A DNA stretch of 63,522 nt from JdFR-22 sp964534325 (GTDB taxonomy: Archaea; Halobacteriota; Archaeoglobi; Archaeoglobales; Archaeoglobaceae): positions 1 through 63,522 of the forward strand of contig CAZHOR010000017.1 in assembly GCA_964534325.1 (NCBI GenBank), read 5' to 3'. A program made the position numbers and the translations under genes. Below are positions 33,184-41,838 of this stretch, piece after piece. The notes beneath the pieces are model-generated. The model was not told the DNA's origin, searched no databases, and was given only the letters and a program-made list of their open reading frames with translations. How positions within the stretch are numbered: position 1 is the stretch's first letter; every line of letters starts with the position of its first letter.

Positions 33184-33879
33184 GTGATAAACGAGCTGTT
33201 GTGGTTTTTGCTGGTCCTGGTGAACTTTCTGGGAATAACTTTAGCTTACAGGTTCTTCGGCAGATACGGATTATATGCCTGGATAGCCATGGCCATAATA
33301 CTGGCCAACATCCAGGTCATGAAGACCATCAGTTTCTTTGGGCTGGTCACGGCCATGGGGAACATAATCTACGGAACCACTTTTCTGGCGACGGATATAC
33401 TGGTGGAGAACCACGGCAAAGAGTACGCGAGAAAAGGAGTGCTGATAGGCTTATTCGTCCTTATCTTCACCACAGTAATAATGCAGGTCAGCCTGATGTT
33501 CGTCCCTCATTCCAGCGACACGCTCAGCCCTGCACTGGAAAAGATATTCAGCGTGCTTCCCAGGATTACAGTAGCCAGCATTGCGGCCTACCTTGTAGCC
33601 CAAATGCATGACATATGGGCATTCGATTTCTGGAAAAGGCGGACCGAGGGGAGGCGCCTATGGCTGAGGAACAATCTATCGACCACAGTATCTCAGCTCC
33701 TGGATAACTTCGTGTTCACCTGGATAGCCTTCGTTGGCTTCGGGGTGGTGTGGGAGATGGTCTTCTCCTGGGAAGTAGTGGTTCAAATATTCGTCACCTC
33801 CTACATAATGAAGCTGATTGTGTCAGTAATGGACACTCCTTTTATCTACCTCAGCACCAGGATGAAGGAAAAAGGTTGA
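33184..33879 (+). CDS. yhhQ: Queuosine precursor transporter-like membrane protein (YhhQ/VUT family)
   Basis: A 231-residue membrane protein with about six helices. Family features are ILANIQVMKTISFFG, GNIIYGTTFLATDILVENHGK and the later QMHDIWAFDFWKRRT with RNNLSTTVSQLLDN. The family imports 7-deazaguanine bases (preQ0, preQ1 or queuine). Start GTG 33184 is leaderless, with TTAAATAA about 29 bases upstream. It converges, 22 bases apart, on a tRNA-guanine transglycosylase gene, which supports a role in deazaguanine salvage. Confidence 0.88.
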   Translation: MINELLWFLLVLVNFLGITLAYRFFGRYGLYAWIAMAIILANIQVMKTISFFGLVTAMGNIIYGTTFLATDILVENHGKEYARKGVLIGLFVLIFTTVIMQVSLMFVPHSSDTLSPALEKIFSVLPRITVASIAAYLVAQMHDIWAFDFWKRRTEGRRLWLRNNLSTTVSQLLDNFVFTWIAFVGFGVVWEMVFSWEVVVQIFVTSYIMKLIVSVMDTPFIYLSTRMKEKG

Positions 33880-33901
33880 CAGAGTCCGAAAGAGGATCAA
33901 G

Positions 33902-35113
33902 TCAATATCCCAGCCATTCTTTCTTCAGCTCCGGAAAGTATCCTTTGTTTATGGAGTCCCTTATCTTCTCCATGAGGCGGAGAAGGAAGTTGACGTTGTG
34001 ATAAGAGCTCAATCTGAAGTATGTCAGCTCTTCTGCACTGAATAGATGCCTCAGATAGGCTCGGGAATAGTTCTGGCACACAAAACAGTTGCAGCTCCGG
34101 TCAATGGGTGTTTCATCCTCTTTGAACTGGGAATTCCTTATGTTTATCCTGAACTTGTTCTTGGCGTTACCTCCCTCTTCAGGAGAGACGTAAAGGTGTC
34201 CTCTTCTGGCCCACCGGGTGGGAGCCACGCAGTCGAACATATCGATGCCTCTCTCCACGGAATTGAATATGTCTTCTACGGCACCGATCCCCAGGAGGTG
34301 TCTGGGCTTCTCTTCCGGCAGGTAGGGGATGACCCATTCCAGAATGCTGTGCATGTCCGTCTTACTCTTACCCAGCGAGCCTCCCACTCCAATGCCAGCG
34401 AAATCTTTCTGTGCCACGAACTGAGCGGACCTTTCCCTCAAGTCCCTGTATTCTCCTCCCTGAACAATACCAAAAAGGTCCTGCTCTTTATTGTAGGTCT
34501 CCAGACACTCCTCTTCCCACCTGTGGGTTCTCTCCAGGGCTTCTGCAGTGTAGTTCTTGTCGGAGAGGGGAGAAGTGCATTCGTCAAAAGCGAATATTAT
34601 ATCGGAATCCAGATTGGACTGTATCTCCATGGATTTTTGAGGAGTCAATCTCACCATCTCTCCAGTAAGGGGATTCTTGAAGGTAACTCCATCCTCTTCT
34701 ACTTTGGCCCACTTGTTCCCCTTCTTGCTGGCCTTGACCATCTCCTCCACGTTCATTCCTTCCAGAAATATGTTATCGGCTATCTTGCCTACCCCGTGCT
34801 CCATGCCGTAGCCCAGGGAGAACACCTGAAACCCACCGGAGTCGGTTATTATGGGTTTATCAAAGTTCATGAACCTGTGCAACCCGCCCATCCTCTTCAC
34901 CAGGTCGTCGCCCGGCCTGAGGTACAGGTGATAGGTGTTGGCGAATACCACCTCCACACCCATACTCTCCAGGTCCCTGCCGTCCAGAGCCCTTACAGCT
35001 CCAGAGGTGGCAACGGGAATGAAGGCGGGGACGTTAAAGCTCCCGCTCCTGGTCTCCACCATACCGGTCCGGGCGATACCGCCTTTCTCGTATTCATGTA
35101 TATTGAAGTTCAT
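33902..35113 (-). CDS. tgt: Bacterial-type tRNA-guanine transglycosylase
   Basis: Exchanges a genomic guanine in tRNA for a 7-deazaguanine. The 403 residues follow the bacterial (position 34) enzyme. Segments are ITDSGGFQVFSL (nucleophile region), FAFDECTSP, FGIVQGG and DCVAPTRWARRGHL. The zinc site C-x-C-x2-C (CNCFVC) leads into YSRAYLRHLFSAEE. The PUA and C-terminal domains of the archaeosine enzyme are absent. The substrate-selecting loop is GGSLGKSK where bacteria have a GGLxVGE pattern, so base preference may differ. An insertion of about 40 residues follows FSLGYGM. Sixteen bases downstream of tiaS. Confidence 0.88.
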   Translation of the reverse strand: MNFNIHEYEKGGIARTGMVETRSGSFNVPAFIPVATSGAVRALDGRDLESMGVEVVFANTYHLYLRPGDDLVKRMGGLHRFMNFDKPIITDSGGFQVFSLGYGMEHGVGKIADNIFLEGMNVEEMVKASKKGNKWAKVEEDGVTFKNPLTGEMVRLTPQKSMEIQSNLDSDIIFAFDECTSPLSDKNYTAEALERTHRWEEECLETYNKEQDLFGIVQGGEYRDLRERSAQFVAQKDFAGIGVGGSLGKSKTDMHSILEWVIPYLPEEKPRHLLGIGAVEDIFNSVERGIDMFDCVAPTRWARRGHLYVSPEEGGNAKNKFRINIRNSQFKEDETPIDRSCNCFVCQNYSRAYLRHLFSAEELTYFRLSSYHNVNFLLRLMEKIRDSINKGYFPELKKEWLGY

Positions 35114-35128
35114 GTTAATCTGGAGTTA

Positions 35129-36394
35129 TTATCTGGAAATGTGTTTGTTCTCCACATTCATCCTGACGAGCGGTTTGGATATGTGTCTTCTGGCCGCTGG
35201 AGGCACTTCATAAAAACCCTCCTCTATGTCCCTCTTTAATCTGGCGGTGGTCTTGTGGGATGCTTTGGTCTTGCAGTCCTTGCACCTGAATCCCTGACCT
35301 CTGCCTGCCGACTCCATTCTCTTTCTGCACATGGGACAGATAGGATTTTCTTCCACGGTCACCTCTGCTGGCTTTAAACTTATCTTCTCCAGATTTATGG
35401 TGTCCTTCTTCATGGAACCATAAACCCTCAATCTATCCCCCACAAGCAGCTTTCCAATGATCTCCCTGAACTGTTTTGTAGGTTCAAAAGCCGCACATTT
35501 CACCACTCCGAATCTGGTCTCCATGAAGAAGAATACATGCCCTCCCTCTTCCGTATAGGGTTTCTTGACCACTTCACCCTTTAATCTGTAGGAATGATAG
35601 TTCTTCAGCTCTTGAAGACCCTCTTCCCTTATCAGGTGCATATCCGTGCCCTGATTGGTTATAAAGGTCATCTCCTTGTCTATGGGCTCGGTCTTTACAG
35701 CCTCAAAAGCCTGTTTTACGGAAGCCAGATTATCTCCCCGTATCCCGAACAGTACGGGGTCGGGTGAGTGGGGAACGGAGACAACCACTTTATTGTGGCG
35801 GTCCACGGTGTCCCAGGTGTGGGGATAGGTTAAGGAGTCTGCTTCATAGAAGGACTCCTCTTCAAATTCTCTTGGCAAGCTGAATCGGTGAGGGGACCTG
35901 TAAGCCAGTTTCTCCAGGGTAAAATCATTGAGGTGGACCCCTACGGCAGCAAGAGCCCCTATTAGACCTCTTCCCGACTTGTACCTCAGGTGATTGACTT
36001 GATATTTTTTGATTATGGAGTCTGCTTCGTCTATGGTGGCTATACTCCTCAGGACCTGGTTGGAGAATTTGAACAGAGCGGAGGTCAGCGTATCATCTTC
36101 TGGATTGACCACCACCACACCCGGATTGGTCTTTTCGTGGTGAAATTGGGAGTTCTGGCGGATCATGCGGTCCGCAACATCCATTACAGTGTCAGCATCA
36201 CCTTCAACCAGAAAAGAAACTGCCCCATTGCCCCGGGTCTTAAAAGGAATGGTGGGGTTGAGCCTGATGAGGCGGGGAAACCCCTTTATCTCGAATCCCT
36301 CTCTTTCAAGCTCTTCAATGATCAATAAAGCCAGATAAGTGGTACACATACCCTCAGGGGAATCCGTGTCATCCAGTCCCACCCACATCTTCAT
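35129..36394 (-). CDS. tiaS: tRNA(Ile2) 2-agmatinylcytidine synthetase TiaS
   Basis: Converts C34 of tRNA-Ile2 (CAU) to agmatidine so that it reads AUA. The 421 residues begin MKMWVGLDDTDSPEGMCTTY, the TCKD/THUMP-like kinase start. They continue through an OB-fold (LKGEVVKKPYTEEGGHVFFFME) and end with a zinc ribbon (CPMCRKRM...FRCKDCKTK). An archaea-specific essential enzyme. Followed by the transglycosylase gene on the same strand. Confidence 0.95.
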   Translation of the reverse strand: MKMWVGLDDTDSPEGMCTTYLALLIIEELEREGFEIKGFPRLIRLNPTIPFKTRGNGAVSFLVEGDADTVMDVADRMIRQNSQFHHEKTNPGVVVVNPEDDTLTSALFKFSNQVLRSIATIDEADSIIKKYQVNHLRYKSGRGLIGALAAVGVHLNDFTLEKLAYRSPHRFSLPREFEEESFYEADSLTYPHTWDTVDRHNKVVVSVPHSPDPVLFGIRGDNLASVKQAFEAVKTEPIDKEMTFITNQGTDMHLIREEGLQELKNYHSYRLKGEVVKKPYTEEGGHVFFFMETRFGVVKCAAFEPTKQFREIIGKLLVGDRLRVYGSMKKDTINLEKISLKPAEVTVEENPICPMCRKRMESAGRGQGFRCKDCKTKASHKTTARLKRDIEEGFYEVPPAARRHISKPLVRMNVENKHISR

Positions 36395-36540
36395 TGATAG
36401 AGGTAAGATACTTTTGAATTAAAATAGATTCTCAATCCAGATAACTCCCCCAGGTAAGTAGAGCTAAGGTTATTATGAGGAAAACCAAGAAAGAAAATTA
36501 TTTTAAATGATTAAATGATAGTGGAGTTTGAGGGGTGAAT

Positions 36541-36678
36541 ATGGGATTAACCATCTGCGAAAAAAATGGTATGATTAAGGAAATGGACCATGAATGCTGG
36601 GTATGCGAATTGAACGTCACCAGCGGAGGACATTGCTACCCGTGGCGCGACCTCAGAGCAGAAAGCGAAGCCGAGTAA
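36541..36678 (+). CDS. 45-residue cysteine-containing microprotein
   Basis: ATG 36541 follows GAGGGGTGA by four bases, one of the best ribosome sites in the window. TTTTAAATG about 30-40 bases upstream could be its promoter. The product MGLTICEKNGMIKEMDHECW... has four cysteines (residues 6, 19, 22 and 32; C-x12-C-x2-C-x9-C) plus His residues, suitable for zinc. Acidic C-terminal tail. No family recognised. The strong ribosome site is the main support. Confidence 0.55.
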   Translation: MGLTICEKNGMIKEMDHECWVCELNVTSGGHCYPWRDLRAESEAE

Positions 36679-36717
36679 TAAGGTACTATAAGTTCTAAGC
36701 TCATATCTGGTTAAAGT

Positions 36718-37497
36718 TCAGTAGAAGCCCTTGTAGCTTTGATAGCCGTGGTATAACAAGTCAATAGTGTCTCCGGGCAATTTAAATTCTTTTATCTTTT
36801 CATAGGTGTTCGTCTTCTCGAAGTCGAACTCGAAGAAGCTGACGTCGGTGTTTACAGTATCTATTACCGCGAAGTGAGGGACAGCATCCCTTGTGGGTTT
36901 CAGACCCGCACTTCCAGGACATACAACCTTACCGTATCTGGTCTCTGCCACATAATGCGACCTTCCCCCCACCACCGCAATTTCATACGTTCTTAAAGGC
37001 TCCAAGAACCTCTCGTAGTAGGATTCAGGCATTTTGGGCTTCAATTCACTCTGTTCGAATACAACCGGTTCTTCAACCTGCTTGAATATGTCGCCATAAA
37101 CGAAGAAGAACTCGTTCTCCCCGAATTTCTCCGTAACATAGGAAGGCATGTAGTGAAGCCAGCTCCTCTCATCCTTGTCGAGCACATCCCTATTCCATTC
37201 CACCATATCAATAACGAATTGGGGTAGCAAGTCCTTTAATTCGTTTAAAGCATCCTCATCCAATTCATGATATTTGGAGATCAGCTGGTCATACTTTCCC
37301 TTAACAGGGACTAGGAAATCATCTGAGTTATTTATCCTATCATAGACTCCTCGGGGATAGGGCATAAACCCCAGAACCCCTATAATGTATATCCGCTCGA
37401 TCTCTCTTCCGTGCTCTTTTAGGCTTTGTGTCTCAGATATGATACTCTCCAGAGCAGGTAAATTCCCATGTAGATTGGAAACAACAGCGATCTGCAT
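36718..37497 (-). CDS. Metallophosphoesterase-like protein with degenerate active site
   Basis: A 259-residue protein with YfcE/MJ0936-like order of motifs but altered ligands. SNLHGN replaces SDxHGN, GVLGFMPYPRG replaces GDxxGYGPxP, VKGKYD replaces VxGNHD, and GGRSHY replaces GHTH. Most metal-binding Asp/Asn/His are lost, so a catalytic role is doubtful. CPGSAGLKPTRD matches the family's late NPGSVGxPR region. May be a regulatory or scaffold pseudoenzyme. Confidence 0.8.
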   Translation of the reverse strand: MQIAVVSNLHGNLPALESIISETQSLKEHGREIERIYIIGVLGFMPYPRGVYDRINNSDDFLVPVKGKYDQLISKYHELDEDALNELKDLLPQFVIDMVEWNRDVLDKDERSWLHYMPSYVTEKFGENEFFFVYGDIFKQVEEPVVFEQSELKPKMPESYYERFLEPLRTYEIAVVGGRSHYVAETRYGKVVCPGSAGLKPTRDAVPHFAVIDTVNTDVSFFEFDFEKTNTYEKIKEFKLPGDTIDLLYHGYQSYKGFY

Positions 37498-37621
37498 TTT
37501 ATCTCCCCTTTAAAACCACCATAATCGATTGTGTTTTCATCTATTTGCATTCAATTGATTATAAAGTTTTTGACACTTAATGAGGAATAAATTTATATTA
37601 TTCAAAGTTAGAACTGATAGC

Positions 37622-38020
37622 ATGTTCAACCTCCTGATCCTCCTCATAACCCTGCTGGTCATCATCCTGTTCACCGGGTTCTTCCTGTGGGCGGGATTGA
37701 GGCTGATAGGGAAAAAAAGAGGGATCTTTGAATCCGGCGTATCAAACCTTCTGGCAGGGTTTATAGCCTACGTGGTAGTCGTAATATTCACTCAACTGCC
37801 TTTAGTGGCTATACTGTTCCCCATAATCGGCTACCTGGCATACCTATACGGTTTGAAGCTATTGCTGAACGTCAGCCTTCTGGAAGCCTTTATAGCTTCA
37901 ATACTGGCATCGGTGGTGTTCGTTATCTTGGCTGTGCTGCTATCCCTGATAGCGGGGATATGGTTGTTCAAGTTCACTCCAGTGCACCCACCACATGGTA
38001 TGGGCCCCCCGCCATTCTGA
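37622..38020 (+). CDS. Small multi-spanning membrane protein
   Basis: 132 residues from ATG 37622, with about four membrane helices and a C-terminal Pro/His tail (VHPPHGMGPPPF). A TATA-like ATTTATATT lies about 29 bases upstream, which supports 37622 and a leaderless mRNA; an ORF start at 37580 would lie upstream of the promoter. No family recognised. Convergent with the gene at 38046. Confidence 0.6.
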   Translation: MFNLLILLITLLVIILFTGFFLWAGLRLIGKKRGIFESGVSNLLAGFIAYVVVVIFTQLPLVAILFPIIGYLAYLYGLKLLLNVSLLEAFIASILASVVFVILAVLLSLIAGIWLFKFTPVHPPHGMGPPPF

Positions 38021-38045
38021 GTCCAGGTCAGAAGTATCAAGCCAG

Positions 38046-38639
38046 TCAGGTGATGAGGGTATTGCAGTACTGAGGGTTCCGGGGAGAACCTCTCTTGAAG
38101 ATATAGCCTCTCAAGAAGAGATCGTTCAGCATATCCAGCAAAGGCTCATGATCCACCTCAAAGTGAGCCTGTATCTCCTCAAATGATCTCCATGTATCCA
38201 GAAAATTTAGGACCTCACTCTCCTCAGGCAACCTCTTGCCCTTCTTATCGTCTGCCTCTGCTGGCCCTTCAAGCTCTGCAGGCTCTCCAAATTCTTCAAC
38301 TATTTGAGTTGGTTCTTCAGCTCTTCTCACCGAAAGCTGGGAGCCGTAGAGGACCGTCCGGTAAAAACTGGCTTGAGTGGTTGTCACACTCCTCTCTATC
38401 TCACTCAACACCTTTCTTCTGCAGGAAAGGGAAGATTGTAGCCTGTCGACTTTCAGGTTATCCATGATGGCTTCAGCCATCACGGCTCCCAACTCACCCT
38501 TCATTATGCATTGAGTGCAGATCCATACCGTCAATCCCCTGTATTCTTTTAACAAACCCCTCTCTACCAGCTCACCACAAAACAAGCATACGTTCTCCTT
38601 CGACTGCTTTGACTGGATACAATCCCTGGCTTCTGCCAC
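38046..38639 (-). CDS. Zinc-ribbon / winged-helix hypothetical protein
   Basis: 197 residues. An N-terminal CLFCGELVERGLLKEYRG...CTQC segment (C-x2-C-x17-C-x2-C) is a zinc ribbon. A middle helical part (MAEAIMDNLKVDRLQSSLSCRRKVLSEIERS) and an acidic Glu/Pro linker follow. The C terminus (NFLDTWRSFEEIQAHFEVDHEPLLDMLNDLFLRGYI) looks like a winged helix. Possible DNA/RNA-binding or regulatory protein; not a recognised family. Confidence 0.65.
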   Translation of the reverse strand: MAEARDCIQSKQSKENVCLFCGELVERGLLKEYRGLTVWICTQCIMKGELGAVMAEAIMDNLKVDRLQSSLSCRRKVLSEIERSVTTTQASFYRTVLYGSQLSVRRAEEPTQIVEEFGEPAELEGPAEADDKKGKRLPEESEVLNFLDTWRSFEEIQAHFEVDHEPLLDMLNDLFLRGYIFKRGSPRNPQYCNTLIT

Positions 38640-38777
38640 CCTATGCTACCCCCTAAAGTAGGGCTGCTAATCAGTAAACATAGTAAAAATTTTCGATAAT
38701 TCCCTTTGATGTTAAGTGGTTTTGTTTTGTAAATAGGAATAGGAAGTGTGGTGAAACGGTCAAAATATGAAGCAGGC

Positions 38778-39173
38778 TCAGTAATTCTGGATCAGATCCC
38801 CGTATCTGGACAGCAACTTGGGTATGTCAACTGAATATAGAGTGAAAGTACCTATTGGCGTCTCGTAGGTCTTTATCTTTGTCAGGAGGTCATGATAGGG
38901 GTGTTTCTGGTCGTCTCTGGTGAGGATATATAGATTATCGATTTCATTGTTTTTGTAGTTGGAACTCACCTGTCTCAATTGCTTGTAGGAAAAATATTGT
39001 GACCCGTACTTAACGTCAATCAGGTCTCTGTTATCCACCAGGAAATCGAAGTCTTCCTGGGATGCTTCAACATCAAAATCTTCCTTTAACCGGTCGAACA
39101 AGACCAGCTTGACAACACAACTCTTCTCCTCTTCATCCAGATAAAAGAACTCTTTTATTCTTTCCTCATCCAT
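38778..39173 (-). CDS. Uncharacterised acidic protein
   Basis: 131 residues beginning MDEERIKEFFYLDEEEKSC, rich in Asp, Glu and Tyr, with no membrane segment and no recognised motif. The segment KHPYHDLLTKIKTYETPIGTFTLYS looks like a small alpha/beta core. Same strand and 68 bases downstream of the PD-(D/E)XK-like gene at 39242, so the two may be one operon. Confidence 0.55.
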   Translation of the reverse strand: MDEERIKEFFYLDEEEKSCVVKLVLFDRLKEDFDVEASQEDFDFLVDNRDLIDVKYGSQYFSYKQLRQVSSNYKNNEIDNLYILTRDDQKHPYHDLLTKIKTYETPIGTFTLYSVDIPKLLSRYGDLIQNY

Positions 39174-39241
39174 AATACCACCTTCAACTGCCCCAATTCC
39201 TTTCCGATTTTCTCAGTGTTCTCAGTGGATCCAAATTAGGC

Positions 39242-39673
39242 CTAACTCTCTATAACTCCCAGGAACCACCCTCTTCCCAGATGCATTACAGTGACCTCAA
39301 GATCCCTGTTGGATTCTGATCCTGTTTGCCTGAGATTGTCCTCCAGATCATCTTTGTCTCTTTGGGGAGCGAATCCCAGGAACATGCACACATCACAGCT
39401 CTCCAAACCATTTAAGATATAATCAGGATTAAAATCTGTAGCAGCTTTTAACTCTACAGAGGTCCCGTTTCTCAATTTGAGGTCCGGACCTCTGTTCCTT
39501 ACGTCCTCAACCCCAATATCTCCTTCTTCTATGGCTCTTACGGCCTCAACTTTCAGCCAGGACTCTAAACCGATACCTCTTCTCCTGAACTTCTCCATGC
39601 TTATCAAGGAGTTGGTCTTATAGAGAAGACGGTCCGCAACGAGACCTAATATCTGGCTGTTTCTGCTTTCCAT
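39242..39673 (-). CDS. Possible PD-(D/E)XK-fold protein
   Basis: 143 residues. The segment RGPDLKLRNGTSVELKAATDF fits the PD-x(n)-(D/E)-x-K signature of restriction-endonuclease-like nucleases: PD, then ELK 11 residues later. An upstream helix carries a conserved-looking Glu (LKVEAVRAIEEGD). A later CDVCMFLGFAP could be a core strand. No methylase or other restriction partner is nearby. The fold call is from motif spacing only. Confidence 0.5.
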   Translation of the reverse strand: MESRNSQILGLVADRLLYKTNSLISMEKFRRRGIGLESWLKVEAVRAIEEGDIGVEDVRNRGPDLKLRNGTSVELKAATDFNPDYILNGLESCDVCMFLGFAPQRDKDDLEDNLRQTGSESNRDLEVTVMHLGRGWFLGVIES

Positions 39674-39926
39674 AAGCTCACCTGAATATTATCTGTGTAT
39701 TTAATCCTTAAAAAGTGTTTTCCTTTCTTTATTTATTTAAAGAAGCCAGTAACACCGCTTAATAAGTATTATATGTGATAAATAACTTATGGGATCTTCA
39801 CCCTTTGTGGCCAAATGGACCGTTTTTTTAAGGTCACATTAAATTCCCTGGTTTTCTATTCTCTCAACACAACAAAAACTAAAACTTTTATAATTTAATA
39901 GCCACAGATCTAACTGGGGATAGAAA

Positions 39927-40205
39927 ATGAAGTTCGTTATATTGTCCAGACTTACGGAAGACGGTGCCAATACCGTGAAGAAAAGGCCCAACAGGATAAA
40001 AGAGGTCAATGAAGAGCTTAATAACTTTGGGGTTAAGGTACTTGACCAATACGCCCTGCTGGGGAATTATGACTTCGTCTCAATTGTGGAGGCCGAAAGC
40101 AACAAGCAGGTCATGAACGCCATGCTGGAGCTGACCTCCAGAGGCACTATAGAGACCACTACCATGCCCGCCATACCCGTTGACGAGCTGGCCGGGCAGG
40201 AATAA
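39927..40205 (+). CDS. GYD-domain protein
   Basis: 92-residue protein of the GYD family (dimeric alpha/beta-barrel fold). LLGNYDFVSIVEA holds the signature (GxYD), and ELTSRGTIETTTMPAIPVDEL is the typical C terminus. Biochemical role not established. GGGGATAG precedes the ATG, with TTTTATAATTTAATAG about 35 bases upstream as the promoter. Monocistronic. Confidence 0.88.
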   Translation: MKFVILSRLTEDGANTVKKRPNRIKEVNEELNNFGVKVLDQYALLGNYDFVSIVEAESNKQVMNAMLELTSRGTIETTTMPAIPVDELAGQE

Positions 40206-40455
40206 AGCAGCTCAATAACTCTTACTTTTCAATTACTTTTTTCTCCTGTAGTTATCCAGGTCTATTGGCCAGAGGCGTTTAGCTCTTTTTTTGTGTTTTT
40301 GAGGGTGACTTGTGCTATTTATTCGGGAGTAATGAGGATGAGAACTGGTGCTAAGTAAAAAATAGCTTCTGCCCGGAGGAGGGTCGAAATTTGGGTTTGA
40401 TGTGGAAAGACAAAGATTAGCCAATTTTTTTATACTGTCCTCTACTCCATCTACC

Positions 40456-41424
40456 ATGGTCTCACAGGAAGAAATCTGGGTGGAAAAATACAGGCCAAGA
40501 ACCCTCTCTGAGGTAGTGGGGCAGGAAATAGCTATCCAAAGGCTGCAGAATTATGTTCAGGATTACAATATCCCTCATCTCTTATTTGCTGGTCCTCCTG
40601 GAACAGGAAAGACCGCATCTGCAATTGCCCTGGTTAAGGACCTCTTCGGTGAGGACTGGCGGGACAACTTCATTGAGATGAACGCCAGCGACGAAAGAGG
40701 TATTGACGTAGTTAGACATAAGATAAAGGATTTCGCCCGCACATCCCCCATAAACGCTCCTTTCAAGGTCATATTTCTGGACGAGGCGGATGCTTTAACT
40801 CCTGACGCACAGGCAGCTCTGCGCAGGACCATGGAGATGTATTCCAGGATCTGCCGGTTCATCCTCAGCTGCAACTACGTATCCAGAATAATTGAGCCCA
40901 TTCAAAGCAGGTGTGCTGTATTCAAGTTTGGTCCGGTATCCAACGATGCCATGAAGGAGAGGATCACGGACATAGCCAAAAAGGAAGAGGTTGACATAAC
41001 TGATGACGGAGTGGATGCTATACTCTACACTTCCGGCGGAGATTTCAGGAAAGCCATTAACGCCCTCCAGGGCGCATCTGCACTGGGGCAGGTGAATGCC
41101 GAAGCCATCTACCAGATAACCGCCACAGCACACCCGGAGGAGCTGCAGGAGCTGTTAAAGACCACTTTAGAGGGCGAGTTCGTGGAGGCCAGACGAAAGC
41201 TGGATTCCCTCATGATAGACTACGGAATGTCGGGGGAAGACGTTATCTACCAGCTTTTCAGGCAGATACTATCCTCCGGACTGGACGAGAAGACCAAAGC
41301 CAGACTGGTCGATAAATTGGGAGAAATAGATTACAGGCTGACTGAAGGGGCTCACGAAAGAATACAGCTCAATGCCTTCCTGGCTTACCTCTCCCTGCTG
41401 AGCAGAAAGAAGAAGGAAAGCTGA
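40456..41424 (+). CDS. rfcS: Replication factor C small subunit
   Basis: Clamp-loader ATPase that loads PCNA. The start MVSQEEIWVEKYRPRTLSEVVGQ is family-typical. Walker A GPPGTGKT, Walker B FLDEAD and the arginine-finger motif IEPIQSRC are intact. 322 residues is the normal size. I chose ATG 40456 (leaderless; TTTTTATAC about 25 bases upstream) rather than the open frame from 40402. RfcL is not in the window. Confidence 0.96.
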   Translation: MVSQEEIWVEKYRPRTLSEVVGQEIAIQRLQNYVQDYNIPHLLFAGPPGTGKTASAIALVKDLFGEDWRDNFIEMNASDERGIDVVRHKIKDFARTSPINAPFKVIFLDEADALTPDAQAALRRTMEMYSRICRFILSCNYVSRIIEPIQSRCAVFKFGPVSNDAMKERITDIAKKEEVDITDDGVDAILYTSGGDFRKAINALQGASALGQVNAEAIYQITATAHPEELQELLKTTLEGEFVEARRKLDSLMIDYGMSGEDVIYQLFRQILSSGLDEKTKARLVDKLGEIDYRLTEGAHERIQLNAFLAYLSLLSRKKKES

Positions 41425-41454
41425 CCAATAGCTGCAATAAACCCTAAATATAGT

Positions 41455-41787
41455 TCAATCTCTATCCAGGACATCGAAGTGGATGATGGTGATCAGCTCG
41501 TTCTCCTTCATCTCGCCGTAGATCTCGGTGAGAGCATTCGTTAGTTCTTCCAGGTTATGGAAACCGTCCAGCAATGCGTCATCGTCGGTGAGCTCGTCAG
41601 CCCTCTTGACTATCACTTTGGTTATCTTGGCCTGAGCGAAAGTCTCTCCATCAGCGGTCAGATCGGCAATATTCCCCGTCTCCTTCCCTTTCTTCAGCAA
41701 TTTGAGCTTTATGCCCTTCCTTATGGTGGTCTTCTTCTCTCCCTTTAGTATGGGCTCCACATACTGTCTATCGAAATTTATCTCCAT
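41455..41787 (-). CDS. ASCH-domain protein
   Basis: 110 residues starting MEINFDRQYVEPILKGEKKTTIRKG, the ASCH beta-barrel beginning with the conserved GxKxxTxR. ITKVIVKRADELTDDDALLDGF and the ITIIHFDVL strand complete it. ASCH proteins bind RNA or modified nucleosides. Start ATG 41787 has GGA just upstream; a GTG at 41823 is also open. It follows tmcA on the same strand, consistent with an RNA-linked role. Confidence 0.85.
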   Translation of the reverse strand: MEINFDRQYVEPILKGEKKTTIRKGIKLKLLKKGKETGNIADLTADGETFAQAKITKVIVKRADELTDDDALLDGFHNLEELTNALTEIYGEMKENELITIIHFDVLDRD

Positions 41788-41838
41788 ACTTCCTTTACTA
41801 TCTGTATCACCCGTGTAATCCACCTCATATCTTTCTAT

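Noticed and set aside
34046..35239. 397-codon plus-strand ORF
   Set aside because: Antisense to tgt and the end of tiaS, both of which have clear family motifs. The product has no recognisable family and is a codon-bias shadow.
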